DNA of 22,243 bases from Allobosea sp. (GCA_024231975.1 JAAEQB010000054.1:1-22243), one strand, 5' to 3'. Numbered from the stretch's first letter, positions 1 through 8,041 are shown. Notes: a model not told the origin generated them from the letters alone. Numbers and translations are program-made.

Positions 1-2
1 CG

Positions 3-1250
3 GTCGGCGCCACGCTCCACGGCTCGCTCGCCTTCACCGGAAAGGGCCACGCCACCGATCGCGCCGTGGCGCTCGGGCTGCTCGGCTGGACGCCGGCCGA
101 GCTCGATCCGGACGAGGCGGAACGCCAGCTGGATACGCTTGGGAAAACGCATGTCCTGCGCCTCGACGGCCTGCCGCCGCTCGCCTTCGATCCGGCCGTC
201 GACATCGTCTTCGACTACGGGCCGCCCTTGCCCGGCCATGCCAACGGGCTCGTCTTCCACGCCCGTGATTCCGCTGGGGCCGAGTTCTTGTCCCAGACCT
301 ATTATTCGATCGGCGGCGGCTTCGTGGTGACGGCGCAGGAACGCGAGGCGCCGACGCTCGCCGCCACCGCCACCTCCTCCTGGCCGTATCCGTTCGCGAA
401 TGCGGCGACGATGCTGCGCATGGCGCGCGCGAGCGGGCTCTCGATCGCGCAGATGAAACGCGCCAACGAGATCCATCTCCAGTCGCCGGAGGAGGTCGAG
501 CGCGGGCTCGCCCGCCTCTGGTCGGTGATGAACGGCTGCATCGAGCGAGGCCTGAGCCAGGAGGGCGAATTGCCGGGAGGCTTGCGCGTGCGGCGCCGGG
601 CCGCCAAGATCCATCGCCAGCTCGTGGCCGAGCGGCAGAGCAACCGCGCCCAGCCCCATGCGACCTCGGATTGGCTCGGCGTCTATGCCATGGCCGTGAA
701 CGAAGAGAACGCCGCCGGCGGCCGGGTGGTGACCTCGCCGACCAATGGCGCCGCCGGCGTCGTGCCCGCAGTGCTGCGCTATTATCTCGACCACTGTGTC
801 GGAGCCGAGCCGGAGAGGATCGCCGATTTCCTGCTGACCGCCGCGGCGATCGGCGGGCTGATCAAGCACAATGCCTCGATCTCGGGCGCCGAGGCCGGCT
901 GCCAGGGCGAGGTCGGCTCGGCCGCGGCGATGGCAGCGGCCGGGCTCTGCGCGGTGCTGGGCGGATCGCCCGAGCAAATCGAGAACGCTGCGGAAATCGC
1001 TCTCGAACACCATCTCGGCATGACCTGCGATCCTGCGGCAGGCCTCGTCCAGGTGCCCTGCATCGAGCGCAACGGCATCGGCGCGATCAAGGCGGTCGCG
1101 GCCGCCTCGCTTGCCCTGCGCGGCGACGGCTCGCATTTCATGCCGCTCGACAACTGCATCGAGGCGATGCGCCAGACCGGCGAAGCCATGAACGAGCGCT
1201 TCAAGGAAACCAGCCTCGGAGGCCTCGCCGTCAACCTGCCGGAGTGCTGA
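3..1250 (+). CDS. sdaA: L-serine ammonia-lyase (L-serine dehydratase), 5'-truncated by window edge
   Basis: Single-chain iron-sulfur L-serine dehydratase, converting L-serine to pyruvate and ammonia in the cytoplasm. The frame is open from base 3 (415 codons visible), and the translation before the first internal GTG (66) still matches the family: it reads YGSLAFTGKGHATD-like (here HGSLAFTGKGHATD). The true start therefore lies left of the window, and about 45 residues with the usual GPSSSHT motif are missing. Visible hallmarks are PTNGAAGVVPAVL, the Fe-S cysteine region GCQGEVGSAAAMAAAG, and the C-terminal MTCDPAAGLVQVPCIERN stretch with two further conserved cysteines. The gene ends 86 bases before the binding-protein gene. 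That spacer holds a palindrome and could be a promoter, so I do not place sdaA in the importer operon. The family assignment is secure. Confidence 0.95.
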   Translation, partial: VGATLHGSLAFTGKGHATDRAVALGLLGWTPAELDPDEAERQLDTLGKTHVLRLDGLPPLAFDPAVDIVFDYGPPLPGHANGLVFHARDSAGAEFLSQTYYSIGGGFVVTAQEREAPTLAATATSSWPYPFANAATMLRMARASGLSIAQMKRANEIHLQSPEEVERGLARLWSVMNGCIERGLSQEGELPGGLRVRRRAAKIHRQLVAERQSNRAQPHATSDWLGVYAMAVNEENAAGGRVVTSPTNGAAGVVPAVLRYYLDHCVGAEPERIADFLLTAAAIGGLIKHNASISGAEAGCQGEVGSAAAMAAAGLCAVLGGSPEQIENAAEIALEHHLGMTCDPAAGLVQVPCIERNGIGAIKAVAAASLALRGDGSHFMPLDNCIEAMRQTGEAMNERFKETSLGGLAVNLPEC

Positions 1251-1280
1251 GCACGGCACTAGAAATATCAGATTGCGCCT

Positions 1281-1292
1281 CTGATGCATCAG
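1281..1292. promoter_or_regulatory. Candidate operator palindrome upstream of importer operon
   Basis: The 12-base sequence CTGATGCATCAG is a perfect palindrome 45 bases before the ATG of the binding-protein gene. It overlaps a second inverted repeat, TCAGA (1268-1272) with TCTGA (1280-1284). GntR/FCD regulators usually bind short palindromes of this size, and a GntR gene lies in the downstream operon, so autoregulation is a reasonable inference. There is no direct evidence that this is its site. Confidence 0.35.
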
Positions 1293-1336
1293 CTGTAAGC
1301 ACCTCTCCAGGGCCACACTGGCTTATGGAGCCGCGC

Positions 1337-2356
1337 ATGCCTTCGGTCAGCCGTCGTGATCTCATGGCAGCAGCGGCAGCAGCCGCCCTTGCTCCCGCAT
1401 TCGTCTCGGCGGCCCGGGCCCAGAAGCTGCCCAAGGTCGAGTTCCTCTATTCGCCCTTCGCCGACTACGCGCCGTTCTTCGTCGCCAAGGAGCTCGGCTT
1501 CTTCAAGGATTTCGGCGTCGAGGTGACGCTCCAGCCGAAGGGCGGCACGGCCGAGACCATCCAGCTGCTCGCCTCCGGCAATACCGAGGCGGGCGCGGCG
1601 ACCTGGGGCGCCGGCCTGTTCAACGCGCTCGACCGCGGCGCCACCGTCGCGATCATCGCCACCTCGGCGCGGATGCCGGCGACGGTGCCCTCGCCCTCGC
1701 CTTTCATGATCTCGCAGAAGGCCTGGGACGCCGGCATCCGCACGGTCGCCGGCCTCAAGGGCAAGCGCGTCGGCATCCCCGGGCCGAGCGGCTTCGGCAT
1801 GTTCTCGGTCGCCAAGGCCCTGGAGAAGGGCGGGCTGACGATCGACGACGTCGAGCCGGTCTACCTGCCGCCGCCGGCCACCGCCGCCGCCTTCGCCAAT
1901 GGCGGGCTGGAAGCGGGCTGGAGCATCGAGCCCTTCGCCCGGCAGCTCGAAAAGCAGGGCCTCGGCCGCCGGCTGGTCGAGGACCACACCTTCGGCACCG
2001 AGCTCGGGCTGATCGCGTTCAACCAGGACTTCGTCGCCAGGAACGAGGATGCGGTGGTCCGCTTCATGGCGGGCTATCTCAAGGCCGCCCGCCTGCTCGA
2101 CAAGGGCGGCTGGCAGGATGACAAGATCCTCGACATCGTCGCGAAATACACCGGGACCGAGCGCGATGCCCTGCGCGGGATCCCCTATACCGTCCGCTCC
2201 GAGGACGGCGCCATCGACATGGCCTCGGTGCGCGAGCAGGAGGAGTTCTTCCGCAAGCGCGGCGCCCTCGAATACAAGGGCCCGGCCAAGATCGACGCTG
2301 TCTACCGCCTCGATCTGCTGAAACGCGCCAACGAGCTTGTCGCGAGCAAGCTCTGA
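1337..2356 (+). CDS. ABC transporter substrate-binding protein, NMT1/TauA (SsuA-like) family
   Basis: Periplasmic binding protein of an ABC importer, 339 residues. ATG 1337 is preferred to the upstream in-frame ATG 1325 because GGAG (1327-1330) sits six bases before it. The N-terminus is a signal peptide: SRRDLM at residues 5-10 (twin-arginine-like), an alanine-rich hydrophobic stretch, and a probable cleavage site after ARA at residue 28. The mature part has the NMT1/TauA pattern: FLYSPFADYAPFFVAKELGFFKD near the start, AETIQLLASGNTEAG in the middle, and KGKRVGIPGPSG further on. This family carries nitrate, sulfonates, taurine, pyrimidines and various aromatic or carboxylic compounds, so the ligand cannot be read from sequence. 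The stop overlaps the ATPase start (TGATG). Confidence 0.9.
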   Translation: MPSVSRRDLMAAAAAAALAPAFVSAARAQKLPKVEFLYSPFADYAPFFVAKELGFFKDFGVEVTLQPKGGTAETIQLLASGNTEAGAATWGAGLFNALDRGATVAIIATSARMPATVPSPSPFMISQKAWDAGIRTVAGLKGKRVGIPGPSGFGMFSVAKALEKGGLTIDDVEPVYLPPPATAAAFANGGLEAGWSIEPFARQLEKQGLGRRLVEDHTFGTELGLIAFNQDFVARNEDAVVRFMAGYLKAARLLDKGGWQDDKILDIVAKYTGTERDALRGIPYTVRSEDGAIDMASVREQEEFFRKRGALEYKGPAKIDAVYRLDLLKRANELVASKL

Positions 2357-3159
2357 TGGCGCCGGCGCTCAAGCTCGTGAGCCCCGCTCCAACCGAGGCG
2401 ACCCGGCCGGCCATCGAGGTCGCCCACCTGACCAAGGCGTTCTACGACAGCGAGGGCGACCGGGTGACGCTCGCCGTCTCCGATATCAGCTTCTGCGTGG
2501 CACCAGGCGAATTCGTCTGCATCGTCGGGCCGAGCGGCTGCGGCAAGACCACGGTGCTGCGCATCCTCGCCGATCTCGAGCAGACGCTCAGCGGCACGGT
2601 CGCGCTGCACAGCAAGACGCCGCCGGCCATGGTCTTCCAGGAAGCCTCCGTCCTGCCCTGGCTCACCGTCTCGGAGAACATCGCCTTTCCGCTCAGCCTC
2701 AAGGGCGTCTCGCGCGCCGAGCAGGACAAGCGGGTCGCCGATCTCCTGGCGCTCACTGGCCTCACCGACTTCGCCAGGGCAAGACCGCACCAGCTCTCCG
2801 GCGGTATGAAGCAGCGCGTCTCGGTGGCGCGCGCTCTGGTCGACGACCGCGACATCCTCCTGATGGACGAGCCCTTCGGCGCGCTCGACGAGCAGACCCG
2901 CCTCGTCCTCCAGCAGGAGCTGCTGCGCATCTGGGAGACGACCGGCAAGACCGTGGTCTTCATCACCCACAGCGTCGACGAGGCGCTGACGCTGGCCGAC
3001 CGCGTGCTGGTGATGTCGCCGCGCCCCGGCACGCTGGTCGCCGACCTCAAAGTGCCGTTCGAGCGCCCCCGCGACGTCGTCGAGATGCGCCGCGACAAGC
3101 GCTTCTGGGACCTGACCTACGAGGTCTGGCACCTGCTGGCCTCACCGGCGAGGGCATGA
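2356..3159 (+). CDS. ABC transporter ATP-binding protein (TauB/SsuB type)
   Basis: Cytoplasmic ATPase that powers the importer, 267 residues. All nucleotide-binding elements are intact: Walker A GPSGCGKTT (residues 58-66), Q-loop Gln95 in MVFQEASVLPW, signature LSGGMKQR (147-154), Walker B ILLMDEP (167-173), D-loop GALD, and switch histidine in FITH (205). The FQ...LPWLTVSENIAFPL stretch is typical of the nitrate/sulfonate/taurine subfamily. Translation is probably coupled to the upstream gene, because the ATG begins on the last base of that gene's TGA. The permease ATG follows its stop by one base. Family and role are certain; the substrate is not known. Confidence 0.95.
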   Translation: MAPALKLVSPAPTEATRPAIEVAHLTKAFYDSEGDRVTLAVSDISFCVAPGEFVCIVGPSGCGKTTVLRILADLEQTLSGTVALHSKTPPAMVFQEASVLPWLTVSENIAFPLSLKGVSRAEQDKRVADLLALTGLTDFARARPHQLSGGMKQRVSVARALVDDRDILLMDEPFGALDEQTRLVLQQELLRIWETTGKTVVFITHSVDEALTLADRVLVMSPRPGTLVADLKVPFERPRDVVEMRRDKRFWDLTYEVWHLLASPARA

Positions 3160-3160
3160 G

Positions 3161-3976
3161 ATGAGCGCTGTCCCTGCGACCCTGACGGAAGACGAGCTGC
3201 GCCGACTGAAGGCGCCGGCCCGGCGCGAGCGCTGGTTCCGGCTCGCCTCCTATTTCAGCCCGCTGCTCCTGCTGCTGCTCTGGGAACTGTCCAGCCAGCT
3301 CAACCTGATCGACCGGCGCTTCTTCCCGGCACCGAGCGCGATCGCTGAGACCGCCTGGCGGATGGTGCTGAGCTTCGAGCTCTTCGACCATATCGGCGCG
3401 ACCTTGCGCCGCGTCGGCGTCGGCTACGCCATGGGCGCGGTGCCGGGCATCGTCATGGGGCTGATCCTCGGCCTGTCGCGGCCGACCCGCCGGGTGCTCG
3501 GGCCGATCTTCTCGGCGCTCTACCCCGTACCGAAGATCGCCATCCTGCCGCTGATCCTGCTGATCTTCGGCGTCGGCGATGCGTCCAAGTTCGTGGTCAT
3601 CGCCATCGGCGTCTTCTTCCTCATGCTCTACAACACCATGAGCGGGGTGATGCAGACGCCGCAGATCTACATGGACGTCGCCAAGAATGCTGGCGCGAGC
3701 CGCCTGCAGACGTTCCGGCGTATCGCCTTTCCCGCCGCACTGCCGAGCATCTTCACAGGGCTGAAGCTCGCCGCCGGCTCGTCCTACATCATCATCGCCG
3801 CGGCTGAGTTCCTCGGCGCACGCAGCGGCGTCGGCTTCTTCATCTGGGCCTCCTGGCAGACCTTCGCGGTCTCCCGGATGTTCGTCGGCATCGTCGTGAT
3901 CTCGGCCATGGGCTACCTCACCATCCTCGCGCTGGAGGCGCTGGAGCGTCGCTTCGTGCCCTGGGCCAAGCATTGA
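3161..3976 (+). CDS. ABC transporter permease (TauC/SsuC type)
   Basis: Inner-membrane subunit of the same importer, 271 residues, BPD_transp_1 family. A charged N-terminus is followed by a hydrophobic segment (SPLLLLLLWELSSQLNLI), then several further membrane spans. The cytoplasmic EAA-like loop that docks on the ATPase is clear: AKNAGASRLQTFRRIAFPAALP followed by FTGLKLAAGSSYI. In this class two copies pair with two ATPases. The ATG is one base after the ATPase stop, and the TGA overlaps the ATG of the GntR gene. Confidence 0.93.
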   Translation: MSAVPATLTEDELRRLKAPARRERWFRLASYFSPLLLLLLWELSSQLNLIDRRFFPAPSAIAETAWRMVLSFELFDHIGATLRRVGVGYAMGAVPGIVMGLILGLSRPTRRVLGPIFSALYPVPKIAILPLILLIFGVGDASKFVVIAIGVFFLMLYNTMSGVMQTPQIYMDVAKNAGASRLQTFRRIAFPAALPSIFTGLKLAAGSSYIIIAAAEFLGARSGVGFFIWASWQTFAVSRMFVGIVVISAMGYLTILALEALERRFVPWAKH

Positions 3977-4686
3977 TGGCCGTCGTGGCCGCCACCACCC
4001 ACACTCCGGTTTCGGAGCGCATCTATCTCGCGCTCCGGCGGGAGATCATGCGCTGCGAGATTGCGCCGGGCACGACGCTCGACGCCGCCGCCATCGCCGA
4101 CCGCTATGAGGTCTCGAAGACGCCGGTGCGCGACGCCATGCAGAAGCTCGCCGCCGACGGGCTGGTCGCGATCCTGCCGCGCAGCGGCTACCGCGTTGCC
4201 GCCATCACCTTCCAGGCGGTGCACGAGATCCTCGACCTGCGCGCCGCGATCGGACCGCACGCCGCCCGGCAGGCGGCGCGCTACGCCACCGCGGCCGAGA
4301 TCGCCGAATTGCGCGGCATCGTCGCGGAATACGCCGCGCCGCTCGATGTCGGCGCCATGCAGCAGGTGGCGCGGCGCTTCCATGTCGCCATCGCCCGCTG
4401 CGCCCGCAACAAGCGCGTCGTCGCCCTGTCGGAGAGCTTGTTCGACGAGCTCGAACGGCTGCTACGCTTCGCTATCGACTTCACCGTCAAGGCCGGCGAG
4501 CATTCCGACGAGCACACCGCGCTGGTCGATGCGATCGAGGCCGGCGACGGCGAGCGCGCTGCCGCGATCGAGACCGCCCATATCCGGCATGCCCGCGAAT
4601 TCCTGATCGAGCGCCTGATGACGCTGGGCTATCTCTCGGAGAGCGAGATCAGGATCGGCGGCGCGGCCCGGAGCACCGGCCCGTGA
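3976..4686 (+). CDS. GntR-family transcriptional regulator, FCD (FadR-like) subfamily
   Basis: DNA-binding regulator of 236 residues. The N-terminal winged helix-turn-helix covers roughly residues 10-75, with LRREIMRCEIAPG, then AIADRYEVSKTPVRDAMQKLAADGLV, then the wing PRSGYRV. The remainder is an all-helical FCD ligand-binding domain that starts at EILDLRAAIGPHAARQAA. Its metal-site histidines are visible in RRFHVAIARC, DEHTALV and HIRHAREFL. I take ATG 3976, which overlaps the permease TGA; a TTG at 3973 is possible but adds only one residue. FCD regulators usually sense the substrate of their operon, often an organic acid. Being inside the operon suggests it controls this importer and itself, perhaps through the palindrome at 1281-1292. 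Confidence 0.92.
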   Translation: MAVVAATTHTPVSERIYLALRREIMRCEIAPGTTLDAAAIADRYEVSKTPVRDAMQKLAADGLVAILPRSGYRVAAITFQAVHEILDLRAAIGPHAARQAARYATAAEIAELRGIVAEYAAPLDVGAMQQVARRFHVAIARCARNKRVVALSESLFDELERLLRFAIDFTVKAGEHSDEHTALVDAIEAGDGERAAAIETAHIRHAREFLIERLMTLGYLSESEIRIGGAARSTGP

Positions 4687-5597
4687 TCGCGGCCCCCACA
4701 GCAGTTGCAAAGCTATCGGCCGCGCTCGGCGACGGTCCGGCAGCCACGCTCGCCGCCTCGGCCCTGGTCGAGGCCGATGCGCTCGGCCTGCCGCGCTTCG
4801 GCATCGCCATGCTCGACGAATGGGCGGCCGATCCCGCGCCCCTCCCGGCAACGGGCGAACCGCAGGCGATAAGCTGGCGCGACTGCTCCGCCTGCTTCGC
4901 GCCGCTCGCGGTCGCCTCAGCCACGCTCGATATCGAAGTTGCCGCCCGGCAATTCGGCCTCGCCGCCGTCTTCCTGCGCGGCGTCCGTGGTTTTGGCCGG
5001 CTCGCTCCCTTCGTCCGCCATCTCGCCGATGCCGGGCTCGTCGGCTTTGCCGGCGCCGAGGGGCCGCCCTTCGTCGCGCCACATGGCGGCACCAAGGCCG
5101 TGATCGGCACCAATCCGCTCGCCATCGCCATGGGCCGGGGCGAGGAGCGCATCGTCATCGACATCGCCAGCAGCAACGCCACCATGGCCGATATCCGCAA
5201 CGCCCGCGCCACCGGCAAGCCATTGCCGGAGGGAATCGCCCTCGACGCCGAGGGCAGGCCGACCAGCGTCGCCGCCGAGGTCGCAGCATTGCTGCCGCGC
5301 GGCGGCCAGATCGGCTCGCTGCTCGGGCTCGTGGTCGAACTCATGGCCGGGGTCGCCGGTGGCGGCCGCGGTGATCCGAAGGGGCGCGGCGTCTTCCTCC
5401 TCGCCTTCGATCCGGCTGCCGCCGCAGAGTCCCCCGACTGGCAGGTCAAGCTCGCCGGTTTGAAGAGCGATTGGACGATCGGCGGCGGTCATTGGCCGCG
5501 CGGCGGCGGCTTGCCGGCCGAGGCGACGCTGGACGCGGAGTTCGCCCAGCGCCTCGACGCTCATCTCGACCGCATGACCAACCGGGGAGCCCGGTGA
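4683..5597 (+). CDS. Ldh2-like (malate/L-lactate dehydrogenase family) protein with altered active site
   Basis: A 304-residue protein related to the NAD(P)-dependent Ldh2/AllD oxidoreductases, which usually have about 330-360 residues. Family features include APHGGTKAVIGTNPLAIAMG (residues 132-151), VIDIASSNATMADI (158-171), LPEGIALDAEGRPT (181-194) and LLPRGG followed by GLVVELMAGVAGG. Three normally conserved elements are changed. The SHG-type catalytic histidine appears as LPRFG (Phe39), the NHFG or GHSG loop as VRGFG (101-105), and the GGHKG or GPKG loop as GGQIG (207-211). It may be a divergent enzyme or a non-catalytic relative. The GTG start (4683) overlaps the TGA of the GntR gene and is the only sensible start. 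Its stop overlaps the ATG of the next gene. Confidence 0.8.
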   Translation: MIAAPTAVAKLSAALGDGPAATLAASALVEADALGLPRFGIAMLDEWAADPAPLPATGEPQAISWRDCSACFAPLAVASATLDIEVAARQFGLAAVFLRGVRGFGRLAPFVRHLADAGLVGFAGAEGPPFVAPHGGTKAVIGTNPLAIAMGRGEERIVIDIASSNATMADIRNARATGKPLPEGIALDAEGRPTSVAAEVAALLPRGGQIGSLLGLVVELMAGVAGGGRGDPKGRGVFLLAFDPAAAAESPDWQVKLAGLKSDWTIGGGHWPRGGGLPAEATLDAEFAQRLDAHLDRMTNRGAR

Positions 5598-6928
5598 TGC
5601 AACGGACAAGCCCCCAGATGACGACGCCATCTGTCTCCCGGCCGGTTCTCACGGTCACGCCTGCCGACGGCCAGATCGACGAGCCGCGGCGGATCACCGT
5701 CACCGGCCTCGCCCCCGACGAACTCGTCGCCATCTCCGCCCGGACTTTGCGCTCGCGCGGCGTCGTCTGGGACAGCCAGGCGACCTTCATGGCCGACGCT
5801 GACGGCGTCGTCGACCTCAGCCGCGATGCGCCCGTCGGCGGCGATTATGCCGAGGTCTCGGCGATGGGCCTGCTCTGGGGCCAGCACCCGGCCGGGGGCA
5901 CGAGCCAGGAGCTCTTCGCCGACGACGTCATGCAACCCTTGTGGACGACGCTGACCGCCGAGACCGCCGACGGTGCCCGCATCGAGGCCGAGCTCCTCCA
6001 GCGCTTCGCCGCGCCGGGGGTGACGCGCCGGGAGATCCGCGAAGACGGGCTGGTCGGCACGGTCTTCACGCCGGCAGGTCCCGGCCCGCATCCGGTCGTG
6101 GTCGTGCTCAACGGCTCGGGCGGCGGCATCAACGAGCCGCGCGGCGCGCTCTATGCCTCGCATGGCTACCAGGCCTTCGCGCTCGGCTATTTCAAGGCGC
6201 CCGGCCTCTCACCCTTCATCACCGAGACGCCGCTCGAATATCTCGAAACCGGCCTGCGCTGGGCCCACCGCGAACTCCAGCCACAGGACGGTTTCGTCGC
6301 AGTCAGCGGCCAGTCGCGCGGCGGCGAGCTCGCTTTGCTGCTCGGCGCGACGTTCCCCGATCTCGTCTCGGCCGTGATCGCCTATGTGCCCGGCGCCATG
6401 GTTCATGGCGCGCAAGGCGCCGGCGATCCGGCGCGCGGCAGCTGGCAGGGCGTGACCTGGACCAGGGGCGGCGTGCCGCTACCCCATCTCTGGCAGGACA
6501 ATGCCGCCGTGCACTGGCATCCCTGGGCCGGGGACGCGCCGCCCAGCCGGCACCATTCCGTCTTCTTCGAGGGGCTGAAGGATCGCGCCCTGGCGGAGCG
6601 CTCTCGCATCCCGGTCGAGACGATCGCCGGCCCGGTGCTGCTGGTCTCGGGCCGCGACGACCGCGCCTGGCCCTCCAGCCTCTATTCGCGGATGGTGGTC
6701 TCGACCCTGAGCCGGCATGGCCATCCGCATCTCGTCCGCCATCTCGACTTCGACGATGCCGGCCACGCCATCAACCTGCCCTTCGTGCCGACGACGCAGC
6801 TCAGCCGCGAGCACCCGGTCTCGAAGGTGCCCTACACCAGCGGCGGCACCCCCTCCGGCAATGCCAGAGCCGATGACAGCTCCTGGCGCGGCGTTCTCGC
6901 CTTCCTGGCCGAGGTCACCGGCCGCTAG
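5597..6928 (+). CDS. Acyl-CoA thioester hydrolase/BAAT-like alpha/beta hydrolase
   Basis: A 443-residue protein with the two-domain layout of acyl-CoA thioesterases and bile-acid-CoA:amino acid N-acyltransferases. The N-terminal beta-rich domain (about 15-125) begins VLTVTPADGQIDEPRRITVTGL. The C-terminal alpha/beta hydrolase domain has HPVVVVLNGSGGGINEPRGA and then the nucleophile elbow GQSRGG. The triad is readable: Ser240, Asp in GRDD (354-355), and His390 in DDAGH. A serine nucleophile points to hydrolysis rather than the cysteine-dependent amidation of BAAT. ATG 5597 is chosen because GGGGAG (5584-5589) lies seven bases before it. No signal peptide is seen, so it should be cytoplasmic, and the real substrate may be a CoA thioester or another ester. 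Confidence 0.85.
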   Translation: MQRTSPQMTTPSVSRPVLTVTPADGQIDEPRRITVTGLAPDELVAISARTLRSRGVVWDSQATFMADADGVVDLSRDAPVGGDYAEVSAMGLLWGQHPAGGTSQELFADDVMQPLWTTLTAETADGARIEAELLQRFAAPGVTRREIREDGLVGTVFTPAGPGPHPVVVVLNGSGGGINEPRGALYASHGYQAFALGYFKAPGLSPFITETPLEYLETGLRWAHRELQPQDGFVAVSGQSRGGELALLLGATFPDLVSAVIAYVPGAMVHGAQGAGDPARGSWQGVTWTRGGVPLPHLWQDNAAVHWHPWAGDAPPSRHHSVFFEGLKDRALAERSRIPVETIAGPVLLVSGRDDRAWPSSLYSRMVVSTLSRHGHPHLVRHLDFDDAGHAINLPFVPTTQLSREHPVSKVPYTSGGTPSGNARADDSSWRGVLAFLAEVTGR

Positions 6929-6969
6929 GCCACAAGCAGATATTCCGAGCCTTTCGAAGGACAACGACC

Positions 6970-7860
6970 ATGCCGACGCGAGAACATCTGGAAGGCCAGT
7001 GGCGCGAATGGCGCTACGCCCATGTCGCCACCATGTTCCGTCCCTATGGCTGGACCGCGCTCGTCGCCCAGTACTGGCTGGAAGACAGCGACCGCGACGT
7101 TGCGTTCGAGCTCCTTCCCGGCCGCTGGTCCGTGGAGGACGGCCGGGTCATCTTCACCCCGCCGGCTTCGGGGCCGACCCTGTCGGTGAACGGCGAGTAT
7201 CCGGAGGGTCCGGTCGAGATCATTCCCGGACGCAACCAGACCTATGGCCACGGCAAGAGCGTTCCGGTCTATTTCGGCGTCAACGAGGTCGAGACCATCA
7301 TCCGCACCAAGCATGATGGCAGCCGGCTCTATGGCGTCCGCGTGCGCGACCCGCACCAGGCGACGCGCCTGGAAGATGCCGGCGTCACCGCCTTCGACTA
7401 CGATCCGGCCTGGCGCATTCCTGGCGTCTATACGCCGGCGGAGCGCGTCGAGTTCGAGGCCGAGACGGTGGAAGTCGGCGTTCGCGAGACGACGCCGCGC
7501 ATGGGCACCTTCACCTTCGAGCTCGACGGCAAGAGCCACACCGTCGTGCTGATCGGCAAGGATACGCCGACCGGCGTGCAGCCCGTCGCGCATGTCCGCG
7601 ACAGGACCAGCGGCCTGATCACCTATGGCGCCGGCCGGGTGATCGAATTGCAGTTCGCGGACGCGGCGAACACCCGCATCGACTGGATCGATTTCAACTA
7701 TGCGGTGGCGCTGCCCTGCGCCTTCACCAACTTTGTGACCTGCCCGCTGGTGCCGCCCGAGAACCATCTCGACTTCGAGGTGCTAGCCGGCGAGAAGCGC
7801 CCGGCGCAGAGCGTGGCGCGAACGATGACCTACCAGCCCAAGGCGAGCGCCGCCCGATAG
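6970..7860 (+). CDS. DUF1684 domain protein
   Basis: A 296-residue protein of the DUF1684 family, whose function is unknown. The family pattern fills the C-terminal half: RMGTFTFELDGKSHTVVL, then RDRTSGLITYGAGRVIEL, then IDFNYAVALPCAF and CPLVPPENHLDFEVLAGEK. The conserved DFN, CAF and CPL-PPEN motifs are all present. No signal peptide or membrane segment is seen. The start is supported by GAAGGA (6956-6961) eight bases upstream. It lies 41 bases after the BAAT-like gene on the same strand and is probably the last gene of the importer operon. That context suggests a role in metabolism of the imported compound, but this is only inference. Confidence 0.82.
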   Translation: MPTREHLEGQWREWRYAHVATMFRPYGWTALVAQYWLEDSDRDVAFELLPGRWSVEDGRVIFTPPASGPTLSVNGEYPEGPVEIIPGRNQTYGHGKSVPVYFGVNEVETIIRTKHDGSRLYGVRVRDPHQATRLEDAGVTAFDYDPAWRIPGVYTPAERVEFEAETVEVGVRETTPRMGTFTFELDGKSHTVVLIGKDTPTGVQPVAHVRDRTSGLITYGAGRVIELQFADAANTRIDWIDFNYAVALPCAFTNFVTCPLVPPENHLDFEVLAGEKRPAQSVARTMTYQPKASAAR

Positions 7861-7888
7861 GACCGCTTCGAGCCAAGGCGCACACCTG

Positions 7889-8003
7889 AAACTGGCTCAT
7901 AGCGACAGCATTAAACTGGACGTTCTGCCCGAACCAGTTCCGTGCTCATGTCACCACTGGAACAACCTCTGAACAGACGATGGCGCTCGGCCCAAGCCAG
8001 TTT
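7889..8003. repeat. AAACTGG/CCAGTT half-site cluster upstream of yggS-like gene
   Basis: The 181-base spacer 7861-8041 holds several copies of one short motif: AAACTGG at 7889-7895 and 7913-7919 (direct, 24 bases apart), CCAGTT at 7934-7939 inside GAACCAGTTC, ACTGG at 7956-7960, and CCAGTTT at 7997-8003 (the reverse complement of the first). Such an arrangement resembles a multi-site operator. Some MocR-type PLP-binding regulators (TauR, for example) recognise CTGG-containing direct repeats, and the next gene encodes a PLP protein. The link is an inference. Confidence 0.4.
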
Positions 8004-8041
8004 GAGGCTGCTCCGAGCGACATCGTGAGGGATTCGAGCCG

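Noticed and set aside
671..1336. Extension of the binding-protein frame into sdaA
   Set aside because: This part is the out-of-frame shadow of sdaA, rich in arginine. The signal peptide begins at ATG 1337 with a ribosome-binding site.
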